A DNA stretch of 64,000 nt from NCBI RefSeq assembly GCF_009498235.1, contig NZ_CP044205.1, forward strand, positions 3,721,389 to 3,785,388. The letters run 5' to 3'. Shown in pieces: positions 9,314-19,224 of the stretch. Source of the stretch: Candidatus Methylospira mobilis (lineage in GTDB: Bacteria > Pseudomonadota > Gammaproteobacteria > Methylococcales > Methylococcaceae). Positions within the stretch are counted from its first letter, which is position 1. Each line of letters begins with the position of its first letter. Made by a program: the position numbers and the translations under genes. A model generated the notes under the pieces. The model worked only from the letters and a program-made list of their open reading frames with translations. It was not told the DNA's origin and searched no databases.

Positions 9314-9354
9314 TAAAAAAACCCTGTGGCGGGCTAAGCCGCCACAGGGTTTTT
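9314..9354. terminator. rho-independent terminator (bidirectional)
   Basis: A perfect 14-bp stem (9319-9332 with 9339-9352, sequence AAACCCTGTGGCGG) with a six-base loop GCTAAG. It is flanked by an A run on one side and a T run on the other, so it can work on both strands. It lies just downstream of the minus-strand lipoprotein gene and ends that transcript. Confidence 0.9.
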
Positions 9355-9380
9355 CCTTCGAACGCAGGGTTGCTGCGAAC

Positions 9381-9656
9381 TTATTTCAACTGGTGCTTCT
9401 TGAACAGGCGGTCCAGCTTGCTGTTGGTTTCTTCAGCAGCTGCGGCAGCTCTACGAGCAGAAGCGTCTGCACTAGCAGCCTTAGATTCAGCAGCCTGGGC
9501 AGCAGCCAGCGCTTCATCAGCGGTGCTCTTAATAGAAGCGGTTTCAGCTTTGAGGCCATCTACTTGAGTCTGGAGGTTAGCCAGATCACCTTTAGATGCA
9601 CAACCAACGGCCAGGCTGGCAGCAGCCAGGATTACTGCGAGCTTAATTGCTTTCAT
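9381..9656 (-). CDS. alanine-zipper outer-membrane lipoprotein (Lpp/OprI-like)
   Basis: A 91-residue lipoprotein. MKAIKLAVILAAASLAVGC is a lipoprotein signal with the lipobox LAVGC, cleaved before Cys19. The mature part is a coiled coil rich in alanine heptads (DEALAAAQAAESKAASADA and following), ending RLFKKHQLK with a C-terminal lysine. By analogy with Lpp/OprI it forms trimeric coiled coils in the periplasm and tethers the outer membrane, possibly through the terminal lysine to peptidoglycan; the tethering is an inference. AAAGGAAACG precedes the ATG and a strong terminator follows, so it is probably a highly expressed single-gene unit. An L,D-transpeptidase gene, the enzyme class that attaches such lysines, lies just upstream on the same strand. 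Confidence 0.88.
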   Translation of the reverse strand: MKAIKLAVILAAASLAVGCASKGDLANLQTQVDGLKAETASIKSTADEALAAAQAAESKAASADASARRAAAAAEETNSKLDRLFKKHQLK

Positions 9657-9783
9657 ACTTAACGTTTCCTTTTTTCAAAAGATTAAAGAAAGAAGCATTA
9701 CCCCCAACAAAGCAGGAAATTAACGCGTTCCGGCTCGTAGTGTGCCGGGAATTCGGAAATTTTTCCAGCTTTATTTTCATTTT

Positions 9784-10332
9784 TCAGCGAATAACCACTG
9801 GAGTACCTTTTTTTATCCACGGAGTCAGCCGGTCGATTTGTTCGTCCGTCATCGCGATACAGCCGCTGGTCCAATCAAATTCATCATGAATCATCGGGTT
9901 AGCTTTTCCGACACCGTGTATGCCTATCTGTCCGCCCAGAGCGGTATTTTGCGGCGGCACGTCTTCCGCCACTTCCGCGCGCAATATCGCACGCAGGCTG
10001 CTTTCCCCCAGAACCCCCGCCAGGTAAGCACGCTTCGCATTATCCTTGTTCGGGTAAGTCAACCCGAAAAAACGGTGGTACCGGCTATTTTCGTTCACCC
10101 AGCCGATCCGGTATTCGCCCAGCGGCGTTTTCTTGTCGTTCCTGTGCTTTTCCCAATCGGCCCCTCTACTGCCGATGGCTATTTTGTTGAAAACCTCCAG
10201 CACGCGCTCTCCGTTCATCACCTTGAGCACGCGGTTTTCGGTTTCCACCAGCAACCACGGCTCTTCCGCATCAGCATGAGATACAGACGCCGGCAATATC
10301 GACAGCATGAAAATAAAAAAAGAAACTCTCAT
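9784..10332 (-). CDS. YkuD-fold L,D-transpeptidase family protein
   Basis: About 182 residues from the chosen ATG, which begins a clear signal peptide (MRVSFFIFMLSILPASVSHA). An in-frame GTG at 10380 overlapping the stop of der would add 16 residues ahead of the signal. The catalytic motif is visible as IGIHGVG followed by DWTSGCIAMTDEQID: the histidine and the catalytic cysteine are present, and GCIA is the version typical of small YkuD-like proteins. The family makes 3-3 cross-links in peptidoglycan or attaches lipoproteins to it, in the periplasm. It is directly downstream of der and upstream of the alanine-zipper lipoprotein gene, so cell-envelope anchoring is a sensible joint role. Confidence 0.87.
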   Translation of the reverse strand: MRVSFFIFMLSILPASVSHADAEEPWLLVETENRVLKVMNGERVLEVFNKIAIGSRGADWEKHRNDKKTPLGEYRIGWVNENSRYHRFFGLTYPNKDNAKRAYLAGVLGESSLRAILRAEVAEDVPPQNTALGGQIGIHGVGKANPMIHDEFDWTSGCIAMTDEQIDRLTPWIKKGTPVVIR

Positions 10333-10376
10333 AAAATCGGAATAGAACACTCTTGATAATACCTCGGTCAGCTTAA

Positions 10377-11774
10377 TCACTTCTTTTTTACATGCTTGAT
10401 CAAACGCCGCCGCTTCTCGATTTGGCGCGGCGTAAGCGCATTTTTTTTGCCCTGATACGGATTGACGCTTCCTTTAAACTCCAGTCTGATCGGCGTCCCC
10501 GACAAGCCCAATGCCGCACGATAGGTATTCATCAAATAACGCTTGTAGGCGCTGGGCAGTTCGTCGGTCTGGTTGCCGTGTATCACGATAACCGGCGGTA
10601 CGTAACCGCCTTGATGCGCATATTTCAACTTTATGCGCCGCCCGCGCACCAGCGGCGGCTGATGAGTGATTTGCGCTTTTTGTAAAATCTCCGTCAACCG
10701 TGAAGCCGACATGACCTGGGAGGCGCCCTTGTGGATGCGGTCGACCTGATCCAGCAATTTACCCACGCCGGTGCCGTGCAGCGCGGACAAAAAGTGTTTT
10801 TCCGCAAAATCTACAAACACCAGCTTGAATTCGATCTGCCGTTTAACCGCCTCGCGCTGAGCCGTGTCCAGACCGTCCCATTTATTCAAGCCGATCACCA
10901 AACCTCGCCCTGCTTCCAGCACCATGCCGAGCAGGTTGGCGTCCTGGTCCGTTACGCCTTCACTGGCATCTATCATATAAATGACTACATGCGCTTTGTC
11001 AATAGCCTGCAATGCCTTGATGACGCTAAATTTCTCGATCCCTTCATCGACTCGCGACCGGCGGCGTATTCCCGCCGTATCGATCAGCGTATAGCGCTTG
11101 CCGTTTTTTTCGAAAGGGATATAAATACTGTCGCGCGTAGTGCCTGGCTGATCGTAAACGACCACGCGCTCTTCGCCCAGCAAGCGGTTTACCAGCGTTG
11201 ACTTTCCGACGTTGGGACGACCGACCACGGCGATCCGCACACCTGCGTCTACGCCGTCGCCTTCTTCCCGGCTTTCTTCGTCAGGCAACAGGGACGCAAT
11301 GCCCTTGAGCAACTCGGGTATACCGAGCCCGTGCGCGGAAGAAATCGGATATGGCGTACCGCTTAAACCCATGCGGTGAAACTCGGAGCATACCTCCTCA
11401 CCGTCCAGACCTTCGGTTTTGTTGGCCACCAGCAGCACCGGCTTGCCTGTTTTACGCAACGTAGACGCAATCGATTCGTCAGCCACATTCAGCCCGGCCC
11501 TGGCATCCACCAGAAATAGAATCGCGTCCGCTTCTTTCAGTGCAATCTGAACCTGGCGCATCGAATTATCATCGATACCTTCGGCTGATTCGATAATGCC
11601 GCCGGTATCGACAACCAGAAAATGGTGACCATCGCGCTGCACCGAGCCATACTGCCGGTCTCGCGTTAAACCGGGAAAATCGGCCACCAGCGCGTCGCGC
11701 GTGCGCGTCAAATAGTTGAATAGTGTGGATTTCCCTACATTGGGACGTCCAACCAGGGCTACTACGGGAAGCAC
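10377..11774 (-). CDS. der: ribosome-assembly GTPase Der (EngA)
   Basis: About 465 residues with two tandem GTPase domains, the hallmark of Der. The first P-loop is [12 protein letters not shown] near the N-terminus and the second [12 protein letters not shown] near residue 190. The G3 motifs DTGG and DTAGIRRR and the G4 motifs NKTEG and NKWDG are all visible. The C-terminal KH-like domain is followed by a lysine-rich tail. Der acts in the cytoplasm in late assembly of the 50S ribosomal subunit. I place the start at GTG 11774, giving the common N-terminus [11 protein letters not shown]; a TTG at 11780 overlaps the end of bamB. It follows bamB with only a few bases between, as in many gammaproteobacteria. 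Confidence 0.98.
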   Translation of the reverse strand: MLPVVALVGRPNVGKSTLFNYLTRTRDALVADFPGLTRDRQYGSVQRDGHHFLVVDTGGIIESAEGIDDNSMRQVQIALKEADAILFLVDARAGLNVADESIASTLRKTGKPVLLVANKTEGLDGEEVCSEFHRMGLSGTPYPISSAHGLGIPELLKGIASLLPDEESREEGDGVDAGVRIAVVGRPNVGKSTLVNRLLGEERVVVYDQPGTTRDSIYIPFEKNGKRYTLIDTAGIRRRSRVDEGIEKFSVIKALQAIDKAHVVIYMIDASEGVTDQDANLLGMVLEAGRGLVIGLNKWDGLDTAQREAVKRQIEFKLVFVDFAEKHFLSALHGTGVGKLLDQVDRIHKGASQVMSASRLTEILQKAQITHQPPLVRGRRIKLKYAHQGGYVPPVIVIHGNQTDELPSAYKRYLMNTYRAALGLSGTPIRLEFKGSVNPYQGKKNALTPRQIEKRRRLIKHVKKK

Positions 11775-11776
11775 GC

Positions 11777-12964
11777 TCAATCCACTGTCAACGCAGAGAG
11801 CTTGCCGCCACTGCTGTAGACGTAAATGACATCGTCATAGACGAGAGGCGCCTCGTCTATGGGCGTGTCGTCTACCTGCACTCGCGCCAGCAGCCCGCCG
11901 TCGTCCTGAGATAAAATATGCAGATAGCCCTCGAAATCTCCTACCACCAGATAATCCTTGATCATGGCGGGAATGGTCAAGCGCCGCTGATGCAATTCGT
12001 CCTGCTTCCATAAATCGCCGCCGTTGCGACTGTCCAGAGACCAGACGTCGCTGTTGATATCGGATAAAAACAGCGAACGGCGATTCGCGACCAGACCGGT
12101 GTAGGTCGATATTTTCTCTTCGCGCCACTGCACCTCGCCTTCGCGTACCGACATCGCCGCGACACCGCCCTGATACCCCGATATATATAAGGTGCCGTTT
12201 TGTATGACCGGCGCGGCATCCATATCAACAAGACGATCCACTTCGGATCGCCCGTGCGGCAAAGCTACCGTCGTTTCCCATTCGAGCTTGCCTTTGTCCA
12301 GACTCAGCGCGATGACTTTACCGCTGGCAAAACCGTCTATCACGAATTCGTTGGTCACGATGGATGCGCCGCGGCTACGTACCATCAATGCGGGTACCGG
12401 ACGCTCGTAATTCCACAGCGTCGCACCGGTTTTTTCATCCAGCCCGGTCAAGTGTCCGTCGGTGCCGCGCACTACCACAACCCCGTCGGCAACGCGGGGA
12501 GGCGCCAGAATTTCGCTGGATACCACTGTTTTCCACAACAACGAGCCGTCGCTGGTGCTATACGCCACAACCTCGGCATTACTGGTACCCAAAATGAGTT
12601 TATCGTCTCCAAGCGCGGGACCAGCCGAAAACTCCAGTCCGGTTTCCTGCGTCCAGGCCGGTTCACCGGTCAAGCGCTTGAATGCATGAAGGTCGCCCTG
12701 TCTTTCCGCGGCGTAAACGCTGGTTTCATCCGCGGCGGCAACCAGGTTGACATATTGCTCGTTGGAACCGTTGCCCAACTCGACGGACCAAAGCGTTCGG
12801 GTCGGAACCAGGGACTCGAACCCCTCGGCCAATACATGCGGCGGCTCCGCGTTATCCTTGCCGCCTACATACTCGATCAGACCGGTATAGGCATCTTTCA
12901 ATGCATCAAGTCCGGCACAACCGCTCAACAGCAGCGCCAACAAAAGAGTAAGAAAAATACGCAT
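11777..12964 (-). CDS. bamB: outer-membrane assembly lipoprotein BamB
   Basis: A 395-residue lipoprotein. The signal [16 protein letters not shown] has lipobox LLSGC with Cys16. The rest is an eight-bladed beta-propeller of PQQ-like repeats, seen as recurring units such as [43 protein letters not shown] and [18 protein letters not shown]. BamB is the scaffold partner of BamA in outer-membrane beta-barrel insertion. The start overlaps the yfgM stop by one base and the gene precedes der, the conserved order hisS-yfgM-bamB-der. Confidence 0.97.
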   Translation of the reverse strand: MRIFLTLLLALLLSGCAGLDALKDAYTGLIEYVGGKDNAEPPHVLAEGFESLVPTRTLWSVELGNGSNEQYVNLVAAADETSVYAAERQGDLHAFKRLTGEPAWTQETGLEFSAGPALGDDKLILGTSNAEVVAYSTSDGSLLWKTVVSSEILAPPRVADGVVVVRGTDGHLTGLDEKTGATLWNYERPVPALMVRSRGASIVTNEFVIDGFASGKVIALSLDKGKLEWETTVALPHGRSEVDRLVDMDAAPVIQNGTLYISGYQGGVAAMSVREGEVQWREEKISTYTGLVANRRSLFLSDINSDVWSLDSRNGGDLWKQDELHQRRLTIPAMIKDYLVVGDFEGYLHILSQDDGGLLARVQVDDTPIDEAPLVYDDVIYVYSSGGKLSALTVD

Positions 12965-13614
12965 CAGTGTGCAATGCCGGAAGATGTTGTTGAACCCAAA
13001 TCTGTCAATTTAAGCTGCAATAACGGCGACACGTCCCCCAAGCGGACCGCCTCCTGGTATGCCTGCACGGCATCAGACGGCCGGTTAAGCGCTGCATAGA
13101 CATCTCCTTTCGCTACGGCATACTGACTGCCGAACTCGCCTTCCTGCTCCGGCTTCAACGCCTGCAACAGATTCAGCGCTTCATCGCCGTGTCCGGTCGC
13201 CAGCAATACGGAAACCAAACGCAATCTGGCAAGATGTTGCAGCCCTTCATCCTTCGTTGACTCGAGCAAAGCCTGCAACGTACGTTGAGCCGCAGGCAGA
13301 TCGCCCGCATTGACCTGCTGGCGCGCGCGAAAAAGTACAGCCAGCGAGGCATAGGCGGTACCGGGATAATTGCCGGCCAGCCTTTCGCTTAATTTGAGAA
13401 CACTATCCCCTTGCTTGGCTTCGGACGCCTTTATAAGCTGCTGATAAACGGAAGATGCTTCTTCAGCCTTATGCAGGCGTGTCGACTGCCAAGTGTTCCA
13501 ACCCAGTATGACCGCTACGCCCAGCAGGACGCCGACCACTACGGCGCGGCGATTTTCCTTCCACCATCTTTTCAGCGCCTCTACGCGCTCCTCTTCGGAA
13601 AGATAGATTTCCAC
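12964..13614 (-). CDS. yfgM: YfgM-family translocon-associated TPR protein
   Basis: A 216-residue protein. A short cytoplasmic N-terminus (EIYLSEEERVEALKRWWKEN) leads to one TM helix (about 24-43), then a periplasmic TPR-like region with units such as GTAYASLAVLFRARQQVNAGDLPAAQ and ALNRPSDAVQAYQEAV. In Escherichia coli YfgM binds the SecYEG translocon with PpiD and helps hand secreted proteins to periplasmic chaperones. The start is a GTG with GGGAG seven bases upstream. It lies 10 bases after hisS and one base into bamB, so it is translated within one operon. Confidence 0.93.
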   Translation of the reverse strand: MEIYLSEEERVEALKRWWKENRRAVVVGVLLGVAVILGWNTWQSTRLHKAEEASSVYQQLIKASEAKQGDSVLKLSERLAGNYPGTAYASLAVLFRARQQVNAGDLPAAQRTLQALLESTKDEGLQHLARLRLVSVLLATGHGDEALNLLQALKPEQEGEFGSQYAVAKGDVYAALNRPSDAVQAYQEAVRLGDVSPLLQLKLTDLGSTTSSGIAH

Positions 13615-13624
13615 TGTCTGCTCC

Positions 13625-14908
13625 CTATTTCCAAATTGCCGACTTAAGATAAGACATGAGTTCGTCCTGATCGATCGCGATCTGCTCAGCTTCTTTACGC
13701 AACGACTTCACGCCTACCTGCCGGTTGCGTACCTCGTCTTCACCCATAATCAACGCAAACTCCGCTCCGCTGCGGTCCGCGCGCTTGAACTGGCTCTTGA
13801 AACTGCCGCCACCGCAATGTACCTGCAGACGCAGAGCAGCAAACTCGTCCCGCAAACGCTCGGCCAGCGTCAAACCGCTCCGTCCCGCCTGCTCCCCTAC
13901 CAGTATAAGATATATATGCGGATTCGCCCGCGCGGAAATCCGTTCGGAACTCTCCAGCAAGCCGAGCAAACGCTCCATCCCCATCGCAAAACCGACAGCA
14001 TGAGAGGGCTTGCCGCCCAGTTGCGAAATCAGGCCGTCGTAGCGCCCGCCTGCGCAAACAGTACCCTGTGCCCCAAGTTCTGTCGTTACCCATTCGAATA
14101 CGGTCTGGCTATAGTAATCTAGGCCTCTTACCAGACGCGGATTTTCAACAAAGGATAGCCCCGAATCGCTGAGCAACTCTTTGAAAGCATTATAGTGCTG
14201 CAGGGACTCCGCGCCCAGATATTCCGGCAGCAACGGCGCGTTGGTCACCACTTCCTGCATATCCGGATTTTTGGTATCCAGAATTCTAAGCGGGTTACTG
14301 TGCAAGCGGCGCCGGCTGTCTTCATCCAGTTTTACAAAATTAACACCCTGCTGAAAATAGGCAACCAGCTTTTCACGATAGGCCTGCCGCTCTTCCACAG
14401 TACCTAACGAATTAATCTGCAACTGCAAACGCTGATCGAGCCCCAGTTTACGCCAAAAGCGCCGCGTCAGAAAAATCAGCTCGGCATCGATATCGGGTCC
14501 CGCCATACCGTATGCTTCGACGCCGAGCTGATGAAATTGGCGGTAACGCCCCTTCTGCGGGCGTTCATGCCTGAACATCGGCCCGATATACCATAAGCGC
14601 TGCGAAACCTGATGCAGCAAACCGTGCTCCAGACAGGCTCTTAAACAGCCTGCCGTACCCTCGGGACGCAAGGTCAGCGAATCGCCGTTGCGATCATCGA
14701 AAGTATACATTTCCTTTTCGACAATATCGGTTACCTCGCCGATCGAACGCTTGAACAGCTCGGTTTTTTCAACGATGGGCAGACGAATCTCTTCATAAGC
14801 GTATGCCGACAATGCCTCGCTCAAAACCGCCTCGACATTGCGCCAGCGCGGCGAATGCTCCGGCAGAATGTCGTGCATACCACGGACAACCTGTATTTTT
14901 TCTTTCAT
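13625..14908 (-). CDS. hisS: histidyl-tRNA synthetase
   Basis: A 427-residue class II aminoacyl-tRNA synthetase of normal length that charges tRNA-His in the cytoplasm. It begins [18 protein letters not shown], the usual HisS opening. Motif 2 is [22 protein letters not shown], with TLRPEGTAG upstream of it. The histidine-binding signature [15 protein letters not shown] is intact, and motif 3 is [17 protein letters not shown]. The C-terminal anticodon-binding domain follows. It heads the hisS-yfgM-bamB-der run. The usual upstream neighbour ispG is absent here; only a doubtful small frame lies between hisS and pilF. Confidence 0.98.
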   Translation of the reverse strand: MKEKIQVVRGMHDILPEHSPRWRNVEAVLSEALSAYAYEEIRLPIVEKTELFKRSIGEVTDIVEKEMYTFDDRNGDSLTLRPEGTAGCLRACLEHGLLHQVSQRLWYIGPMFRHERPQKGRYRQFHQLGVEAYGMAGPDIDAELIFLTRRFWRKLGLDQRLQLQINSLGTVEERQAYREKLVAYFQQGVNFVKLDEDSRRRLHSNPLRILDTKNPDMQEVVTNAPLLPEYLGAESLQHYNAFKELLSDSGLSFVENPRLVRGLDYYSQTVFEWVTTELGAQGTVCAGGRYDGLISQLGGKPSHAVGFAMGMERLLGLLESSERISARANPHIYLILVGEQAGRSGLTLAERLRDEFAALRLQVHCGGGSFKSQFKRADRSGAEFALIMGEDEVRNRQVGVKSLRKEAEQIAIDQDELMSYLKSAIWK

Positions 14909-15099
14909 TTACAATATGTATTCAAAAGTTCTTCAGTAGAAAAGCGTTGCCCACGAAAGACAGGAGAAGCATTAAGTGACCGCACAAATATCCTTTCAAG
15001 CATTGCTTGCTGCAACTCAGCATCAGCGCATTTTTTGCGCCGCCATTCCAACCTCGTTTGCGCTTTTCCCGGAGCATCTCCCGCCCGCCCATGAGGCAC
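14905..15099 (-). CDS. doubtful small ORF between pilF and hisS
   Basis: A 64-residue frame whose TGA overlaps the hisS ATG by four bases, and which starts nine bases after the pilF stop, so its position suits an operon gene. It has no recognisable domain, contains many Arg and Lys residues, and no Shine-Dalgarno site is visible before its ATG. It may be only the spacer left where rodZ and ispG stand in related genomes. Confidence 0.22.
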   Translation of the reverse strand: MPHGRAGDAPGKAQTRLEWRRKKCADAELQQAMLERIFVRSLNASPVFRGQRFSTEELLNTYCK

Positions 15100-15107
15100 A
15101 ACAACCG

Positions 15108-15908
15108 TTACGGAAAACGGCGCTCCGCCGTCCTGGCTTCGACGCTATCAGGGAAGCGTCCGCGCAGCTCGCCCAGGCAAGCATCAAGCGACGCCTGATC
15201 CTGCAAACCCGCCGCTATGCGTATCGCTATCCACAGCGCATCTGCCGACAGGTGCCCATTTGCGGATTCATAACGCCGAAAATAGCTGCGTGCGTCAGCG
15301 AACTGCGCGCCATCCAGTTTGACGTTTGCCATTTCCAGCAGCGCCGGAGTAAACCCCGCATTCAATTGCAAGGCCTCTCTTAACGCTTCTTCCGCCTGCC
15401 CGAGCTTTCCAGAGCGGTGCGAGCATACACCCGCATTGGTGAGCACCAGCCAGGGGGTTGCATACAACCGGTTGCGTCCGGCTTGATCGAAGTATTCCTG
15501 AGCGCGCGCGTACGCTCCCTGTTCGCACAAAAAACGACCATAATTATTCAGGGTAGCGGGATCCGACGCATCCAGCACCAGCGCCTGCCGATACTGCTGC
15601 TCGGCTTCAGGCAGCCGCCCGGTGCGTTCATACAGCACGGCCAGCGCATTATGCGCAGAAATATTGGCGTCATCCAAAGCCAGCGCGTGCGTCATATCCT
15701 GCAGCGCTATATCCAGTTGGCCGTTTTCCATATACCGGACGCCTTTCTGCACATAAATTCGCGATGCCTCGGCCGCTCTATTGCCTTGATTTTCGGCTAC
15801 GTCCTGCGACACACACCCGTGCAGGACCACCGCAAGCCCCAGCACCCAATACGCATGAGCGTCATGCAGCCGCCGTATGCACTCGCAAATGACGGCGGCT
15901 TTTATCAT
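15108..15908 (-). CDS. pilF: type IV pilus biogenesis lipoprotein PilF/PilW (TPR pilotin)
   Basis: A 266-residue protein. A hydrophobic N-terminal segment ends in the lipobox-like LHGC ([11 protein letters not shown]), giving a lipoprotein. TPR repeats follow, such as [28 protein letters not shown] and [26 protein letters not shown], which match PilF/PilW. This pilotin guides the secretin PilQ to the outer membrane. The ATG lies inside the end of rlmN (47-base overlap); I kept it because no closer start gives a complete signal, but the N-terminus before the hydrophobic stretch is unusually long. The order ndk-rlmN-pilF is conserved in gammaproteobacteria. Pilin-like genes occur later in the window. 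Confidence 0.9.
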   Translation of the reverse strand: MIKAAVICECIRRLHDAHAYWVLGLAVVLHGCVSQDVAENQGNRAAEASRIYVQKGVRYMENGQLDIALQDMTHALALDDANISAHNALAVLYERTGRLPEAEQQYRQALVLDASDPATLNNYGRFLCEQGAYARAQEYFDQAGRNRLYATPWLVLTNAGVCSHRSGKLGQAEEALREALQLNAGFTPALLEMANVKLDGAQFADARSYFRRYESANGHLSADALWIAIRIAAGLQDQASLDACLGELRGRFPDSVEARTAERRFP

Positions 15909-16965
15909 TTACTTTTCCAACCAGCTGTCCGCATGCAGCGTCAATATCGTCCCCACGAGTTTTGCGCGTGGTGGTCACTATACCCGCCTGCTGCAGAATA
16001 GCGGAAAACCCGGCAATCGCCTGCGAGCCGGAGCATTCATAACCCGCATCAGGAAAAGGGTTGAACGGAATCAGGTTCACTTTGGACGGCACGCCTGTCA
16101 ACAAGCGCGCCAACGCGCGCGCCTGGGCGGGCGAGTCGTTTACGCCGGCCAGCATGACATACTCCATTGTCACCTTGCGCCGGTTATCCTGACCGACATA
16201 GCGCACGCAGGCAGCAAGCAGATCTTTCAACGGATATTTCTGATTGATCGGCACCAGACGGTTACGCAACTCGTCATCCGGCGCATGCAAAGACACGGCC
16301 AAGCTGATATCGGTTACTTCAGCCAGACGATCCAGCGCGGGAACGATACCGGAGGTGCTCAAGGTTACGCGGCGCTTGGAAATGCAGTACGCGAAGTCGT
16401 CCATCATCAGGTTGGTGGCGCTGACCACGTTATTGAAGTTCAGTAACGGTTCCCCCATGCCCATCAATACGATATTGGTGATTTTTCCCTGCTCGCCCAG
16501 CGCATTCTGCGCAGCCCAGACCTGACCGATAATTTCATCGACACCCAGGTTGCGGTTGAAACCCTGACGCGCAGTCGAACAGAACGCGCACTCCAGCGCG
16601 CAACCGACCTGAGAGGAAATGCATAAGGTTCCACGCCCTTCTTCGGGTATGAACACGGTTTCTATGCGGTTCAGCCCGTCGAGCTGGAACAGCCACTTGC
16701 GCGTACCGTCCGAGGAACGCTGATCGAAAACAATTTCCGGCGCCCGTACCTCGCAATGCTCGGCAAGATAGGCGCGCAAGAGTTTGCTGATATTGGTCAT
16801 CAAGGCAAAGTCGCCGACGCCGCGCTGATGTATCCATTGCAATAGCTGTACGGCGCGGAACGGCTTCTCGCCGATTTCGACGAAATAACCCTCCATCGCC
16901 TTGCGGTCGAAGGCGAGAAGGTTGATTTTAGCTTCCGGTTTAGCGGGTTCTGGAATGCAACTCAT
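15862..16965 (-). CDS. rlmN: dual-specificity RNA methyltransferase RlmN
   Basis: A 367-residue radical SAM enzyme that methylates C2 of adenine 2503 in 23S rRNA and adenine 37 in some tRNAs. The FeS-binding CxxxCxxC motif is Cys122-Cys126-Cys129 in [15 protein letters not shown]. The SAM-binding glycine stretch is [11 protein letters not shown], and the C-terminal cysteine needed for methyl transfer is present in [12 protein letters not shown]. It overlaps the ndk end by about 26 bases and the pilF start by 47, suggesting tight translational coupling. Confidence 0.98.
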   Translation of the reverse strand: MSCIPEPAKPEAKINLLAFDRKAMEGYFVEIGEKPFRAVQLLQWIHQRGVGDFALMTNISKLLRAYLAEHCEVRAPEIVFDQRSSDGTRKWLFQLDGLNRIETVFIPEEGRGTLCISSQVGCALECAFCSTARQGFNRNLGVDEIIGQVWAAQNALGEQGKITNIVLMGMGEPLLNFNNVVSATNLMMDDFAYCISKRRVTLSTSGIVPALDRLAEVTDISLAVSLHAPDDELRNRLVPINQKYPLKDLLAACVRYVGQDNRRKVTMEYVMLAGVNDSPAQARALARLLTGVPSKVNLIPFNPFPDAGYECSGSQAIAGFSAILQQAGIVTTTRKTRGDDIDAACGQLVGKVNDKSRRHLRVHTAAA

Positions 16966-17371
16966 CTGACTTAAAGAAATAGGCTATCTCCTGAGCGGCG
17001 GTATCGGCTCCATCGGAACCGTGTACGGCATTTTCATCTATGCTGTCGGCAAAATCGGCACGTATAGTGCCGGGAGCAGCCTGCTCAGGATTGGTTGCGC
17101 CCATCAGGTCGCGGTTTACGGCAATCGCATTTTCACCTTCCAGCACCTGGATCATGACCGGACCGCTAATCATGAAACCTACCAGATCGTTAAAGAATGG
17201 GCGCGCCTTATGTACGGCATAAAAGCCTTCGGCCTGCTCGCGGCTCAAATGCGCCATTTTCGCCGCCACAATCTTCAAACCCGCCTTTTCGAAGCGGGCG
17301 TAAATCTCGCCGATTACGTTTTTGGCAACGGCATCGGGTTTGATGATGGAAATAGTGCGTTCAACTGCCAT
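16940..17371 (-). CDS. ndk: nucleoside diphosphate kinase
   Basis: A 143-residue protein of exactly the usual size. It starts [18 protein letters not shown] and has the active-site histidine in NAVHGSDG (about 117). It transfers the gamma phosphate between nucleoside triphosphates and diphosphates through a phosphohistidine in the cytoplasm. The ATG at 17371 has GAGGAG six bases upstream, so I reject an upstream in-frame start that would add 12 residues. It is the first gene of the ndk-rlmN-pilF-hisS run, so the promoter should lie in the 17.4-18.1 kb interval. Confidence 0.98.
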   Translation of the reverse strand: MAVERTISIIKPDAVAKNVIGEIYARFEKAGLKIVAAKMAHLSREQAEGFYAVHKARPFFNDLVGFMISGPVMIQVLEGENAIAVNRDLMGATNPEQAAPGTIRADFADSIDENAVHGSDGADTAAQEIAYFFKSDELHSRTR

Positions 17372-18152
17372 GAATACTCCTCTAGGATTTGACTTTATAA
17401 TATACAAATAAAAACGAGTATTGTCGCATGATATGCATCGTGTGGCGAATATTATCGAATATTGAGAAGCCAGCCTGCAGACAGGAAACTGCCGATATCA
17501 AGTGTTCGCATAAAAAACGGGCCCAACATTTCAGCAAGCTGCCGGAACGGATAAAAAACCATGAAGCCCCTATTCTCGCGTGGTATTATCCCCTCCGTAC
17601 AACGCCGAACTTCTTCCTCGCCAGCCGCACCCTGCGCAGCGACTTGCATTGCCGCTACTCAAAACTACGAAAGGTCGAACCCGGCGAACAGAGCGGCGCA
17701 TCGTACTGCTTGGGCATACGGATGGCGCAGCTCTGATTAAGGCCTGACCGTCGAAATCCAATTCTATTTCAGGGATTCCGCACGGCTTTCAATAATAAAT
17801 CAGCACTTGCGCGGATGCTCAGCGCGCCCGGTCCAGCCTACCGGCGCCATACTAATCGGTGAAAACAAACGGAATACCCAACCTGTCCTGACGGTTGCGC
17901 CGAACAACGGCAGTGGAGTACAAGACAAGTATGCTGAAGCCCCTCCCCACCAATCTTCGTTTTCGGCAGATTTGATCAGGCGGCCTGCATCATCTATGCG
18001 CTGACTACAGGAGGATTTCCGGAGATAATCAGGCCTGGACGTAGAAATCGGCAGCATTCTCTTCCGCAAAGGCTTTTTCAACAGACAAATTAAACAGTAG
18101 AAACACACCAGAAATCAATAAATAAAGTCGCACTGAAAACTGAAACACTCAA
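17372..18152. other. 781-base intergenic region, no gene supported
   Basis: This gap holds the divergent upstream regions of ndk and of the PAS-winged-helix regulator. Short frames of about 100 codons occur on both strands, but none has a ribosome-binding site plus a recognisable motif. Two loosely similar segments (near 17742-17765 and 18028-18052, both with GCCTGxxCGTxGAAATC) may be remnants of a repeat. Confidence 0.5.
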
Positions 18153-19004
18153 ATGACCGACTTGTTTAAAAAACTTAAAGGTACGGAAACGATACCATTG
18201 ATCGCCATAGCGGACGCCCTGCCGTGCATGATCGGCTATTGGGACAGAGATTTGCGCTGCAAATTTGCAAATCGTGCCTACCTGGAATGGTTCGGCAGGT
18301 CACCGGACGACCTACTCGGCGAGTCGATACAAGATCTGCTGGGAAAGCGCCTATTCGATTTAAATAAACCCTATATTTCCGGCGCGCTGACAGGCGTTAA
18401 ACAACAGTTTGAACGTACGCTGACCAAGGCAAACGGAAACATCGGCTACACCCTGGCGAACTACATTCCCGACATCAACACCGAAGGCGCAATTACGGGA
18501 TTCTACGTCCTAGTCAGCGAAGTAACGCCCGTTATAGAAACGAAAATTGCGCACAATCAGACCCCCGGCATTTTTCTCAATACTGCCAACGACAGCATTA
18601 TCGCAACAGCAGACAAAGCCGACGATCCCGGCATTAACTCGCTCTCTCACCGTATATTGTTTGCATCGGAGAATAGCAAGTGGCTGCTCGACACAGACAA
18701 GCGCTACCTCTTCGATCCCAACGGTCGAGTCCTGCATCTGACATCTACAGAGACAGATATTCTAACTTTACTTATTTATCATTGCGGGGAGCTAGTTACT
18801 CGCGCCAACATTATTTCCGCTCTGGGTTTTGACTACGCCATTTCTGCAATAACGCGCTTAAACACTCAAATGAGTCGGCTTCGCCAAAAACTTTACAAAT
18901 TTGATGAGTGTTTATTTATTCAAACCTGGCGAAATAGAGGTTACGCATATATAGGACCCCAGATTATTAGCACTCGCCCCATACACTCATCTGTGAAACG
19001 CTGA
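18153..19004 (+). CDS. PAS-domain winged-helix regulator (OmpR-type DNA-binding domain)
   Basis: A 283-residue protein. Residues about 14-130 form a PAS domain (ALPCMIGYWDRDLRCKFANRAYLEWFG, then YVLVSEVTPVI). Residues about 190-270 form an OmpR/PhoB-type winged helix: HLTSTETDILTLLIYHCGEL, LVTRANIISALGF, SRLRQKLYKFD and TWRNRGYAYIG are the usual landmarks. There is no receiver domain, so it looks like a one-component regulator in which PAS replaces the phosphoacceptor. No TM segment is seen. The neighbouring genes on the other strand are a double-PAS chemoreceptor and cheW, but co-regulation is not shown by the sequence. Confidence 0.8.
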   Translation: MTDLFKKLKGTETIPLIAIADALPCMIGYWDRDLRCKFANRAYLEWFGRSPDDLLGESIQDLLGKRLFDLNKPYISGALTGVKQQFERTLTKANGNIGYTLANYIPDINTEGAITGFYVLVSEVTPVIETKIAHNQTPGIFLNTANDSIIATADKADDPGINSLSHRILFASENSKWLLDTDKRYLFDPNGRVLHLTSTETDILTLLIYHCGELVTRANIISALGFDYAISAITRLNTQMSRLRQKLYKFDECLFIQTWRNRGYAYIGPQIISTRPIHSSVKR

Positions 19005-19224
19005 AAACTATTTTTCTGTTTCTAAGAAACTTTCTTTTTCATAACACTTTGAGGCCAAGCACGACAAGGAACAATGTATGACAGTCGGCATATAAAAAGG
19101 CTTGAGTAAACGCTGGTTTCATCGATTTTTACCACAAAGCCACATTGCCAATCCTTTGATTTTACATGCCTGGAGTCGGCCGATTTTGATTAAATCCGCG
19201 TTTCCTTATAAAGCCATTCGTTTA

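Noticed and set aside
17428-17736. 102-codon frame upstream of ndk
   Set aside because: No ribosome-binding site, odd composition and no motif.
19018-19030. GTTTCTAAGAAAC palindrome as a terminator after the PAS-winged-helix gene
   Set aside because: The stem is only six A/T-rich pairs with a one-base loop; too weak to call.
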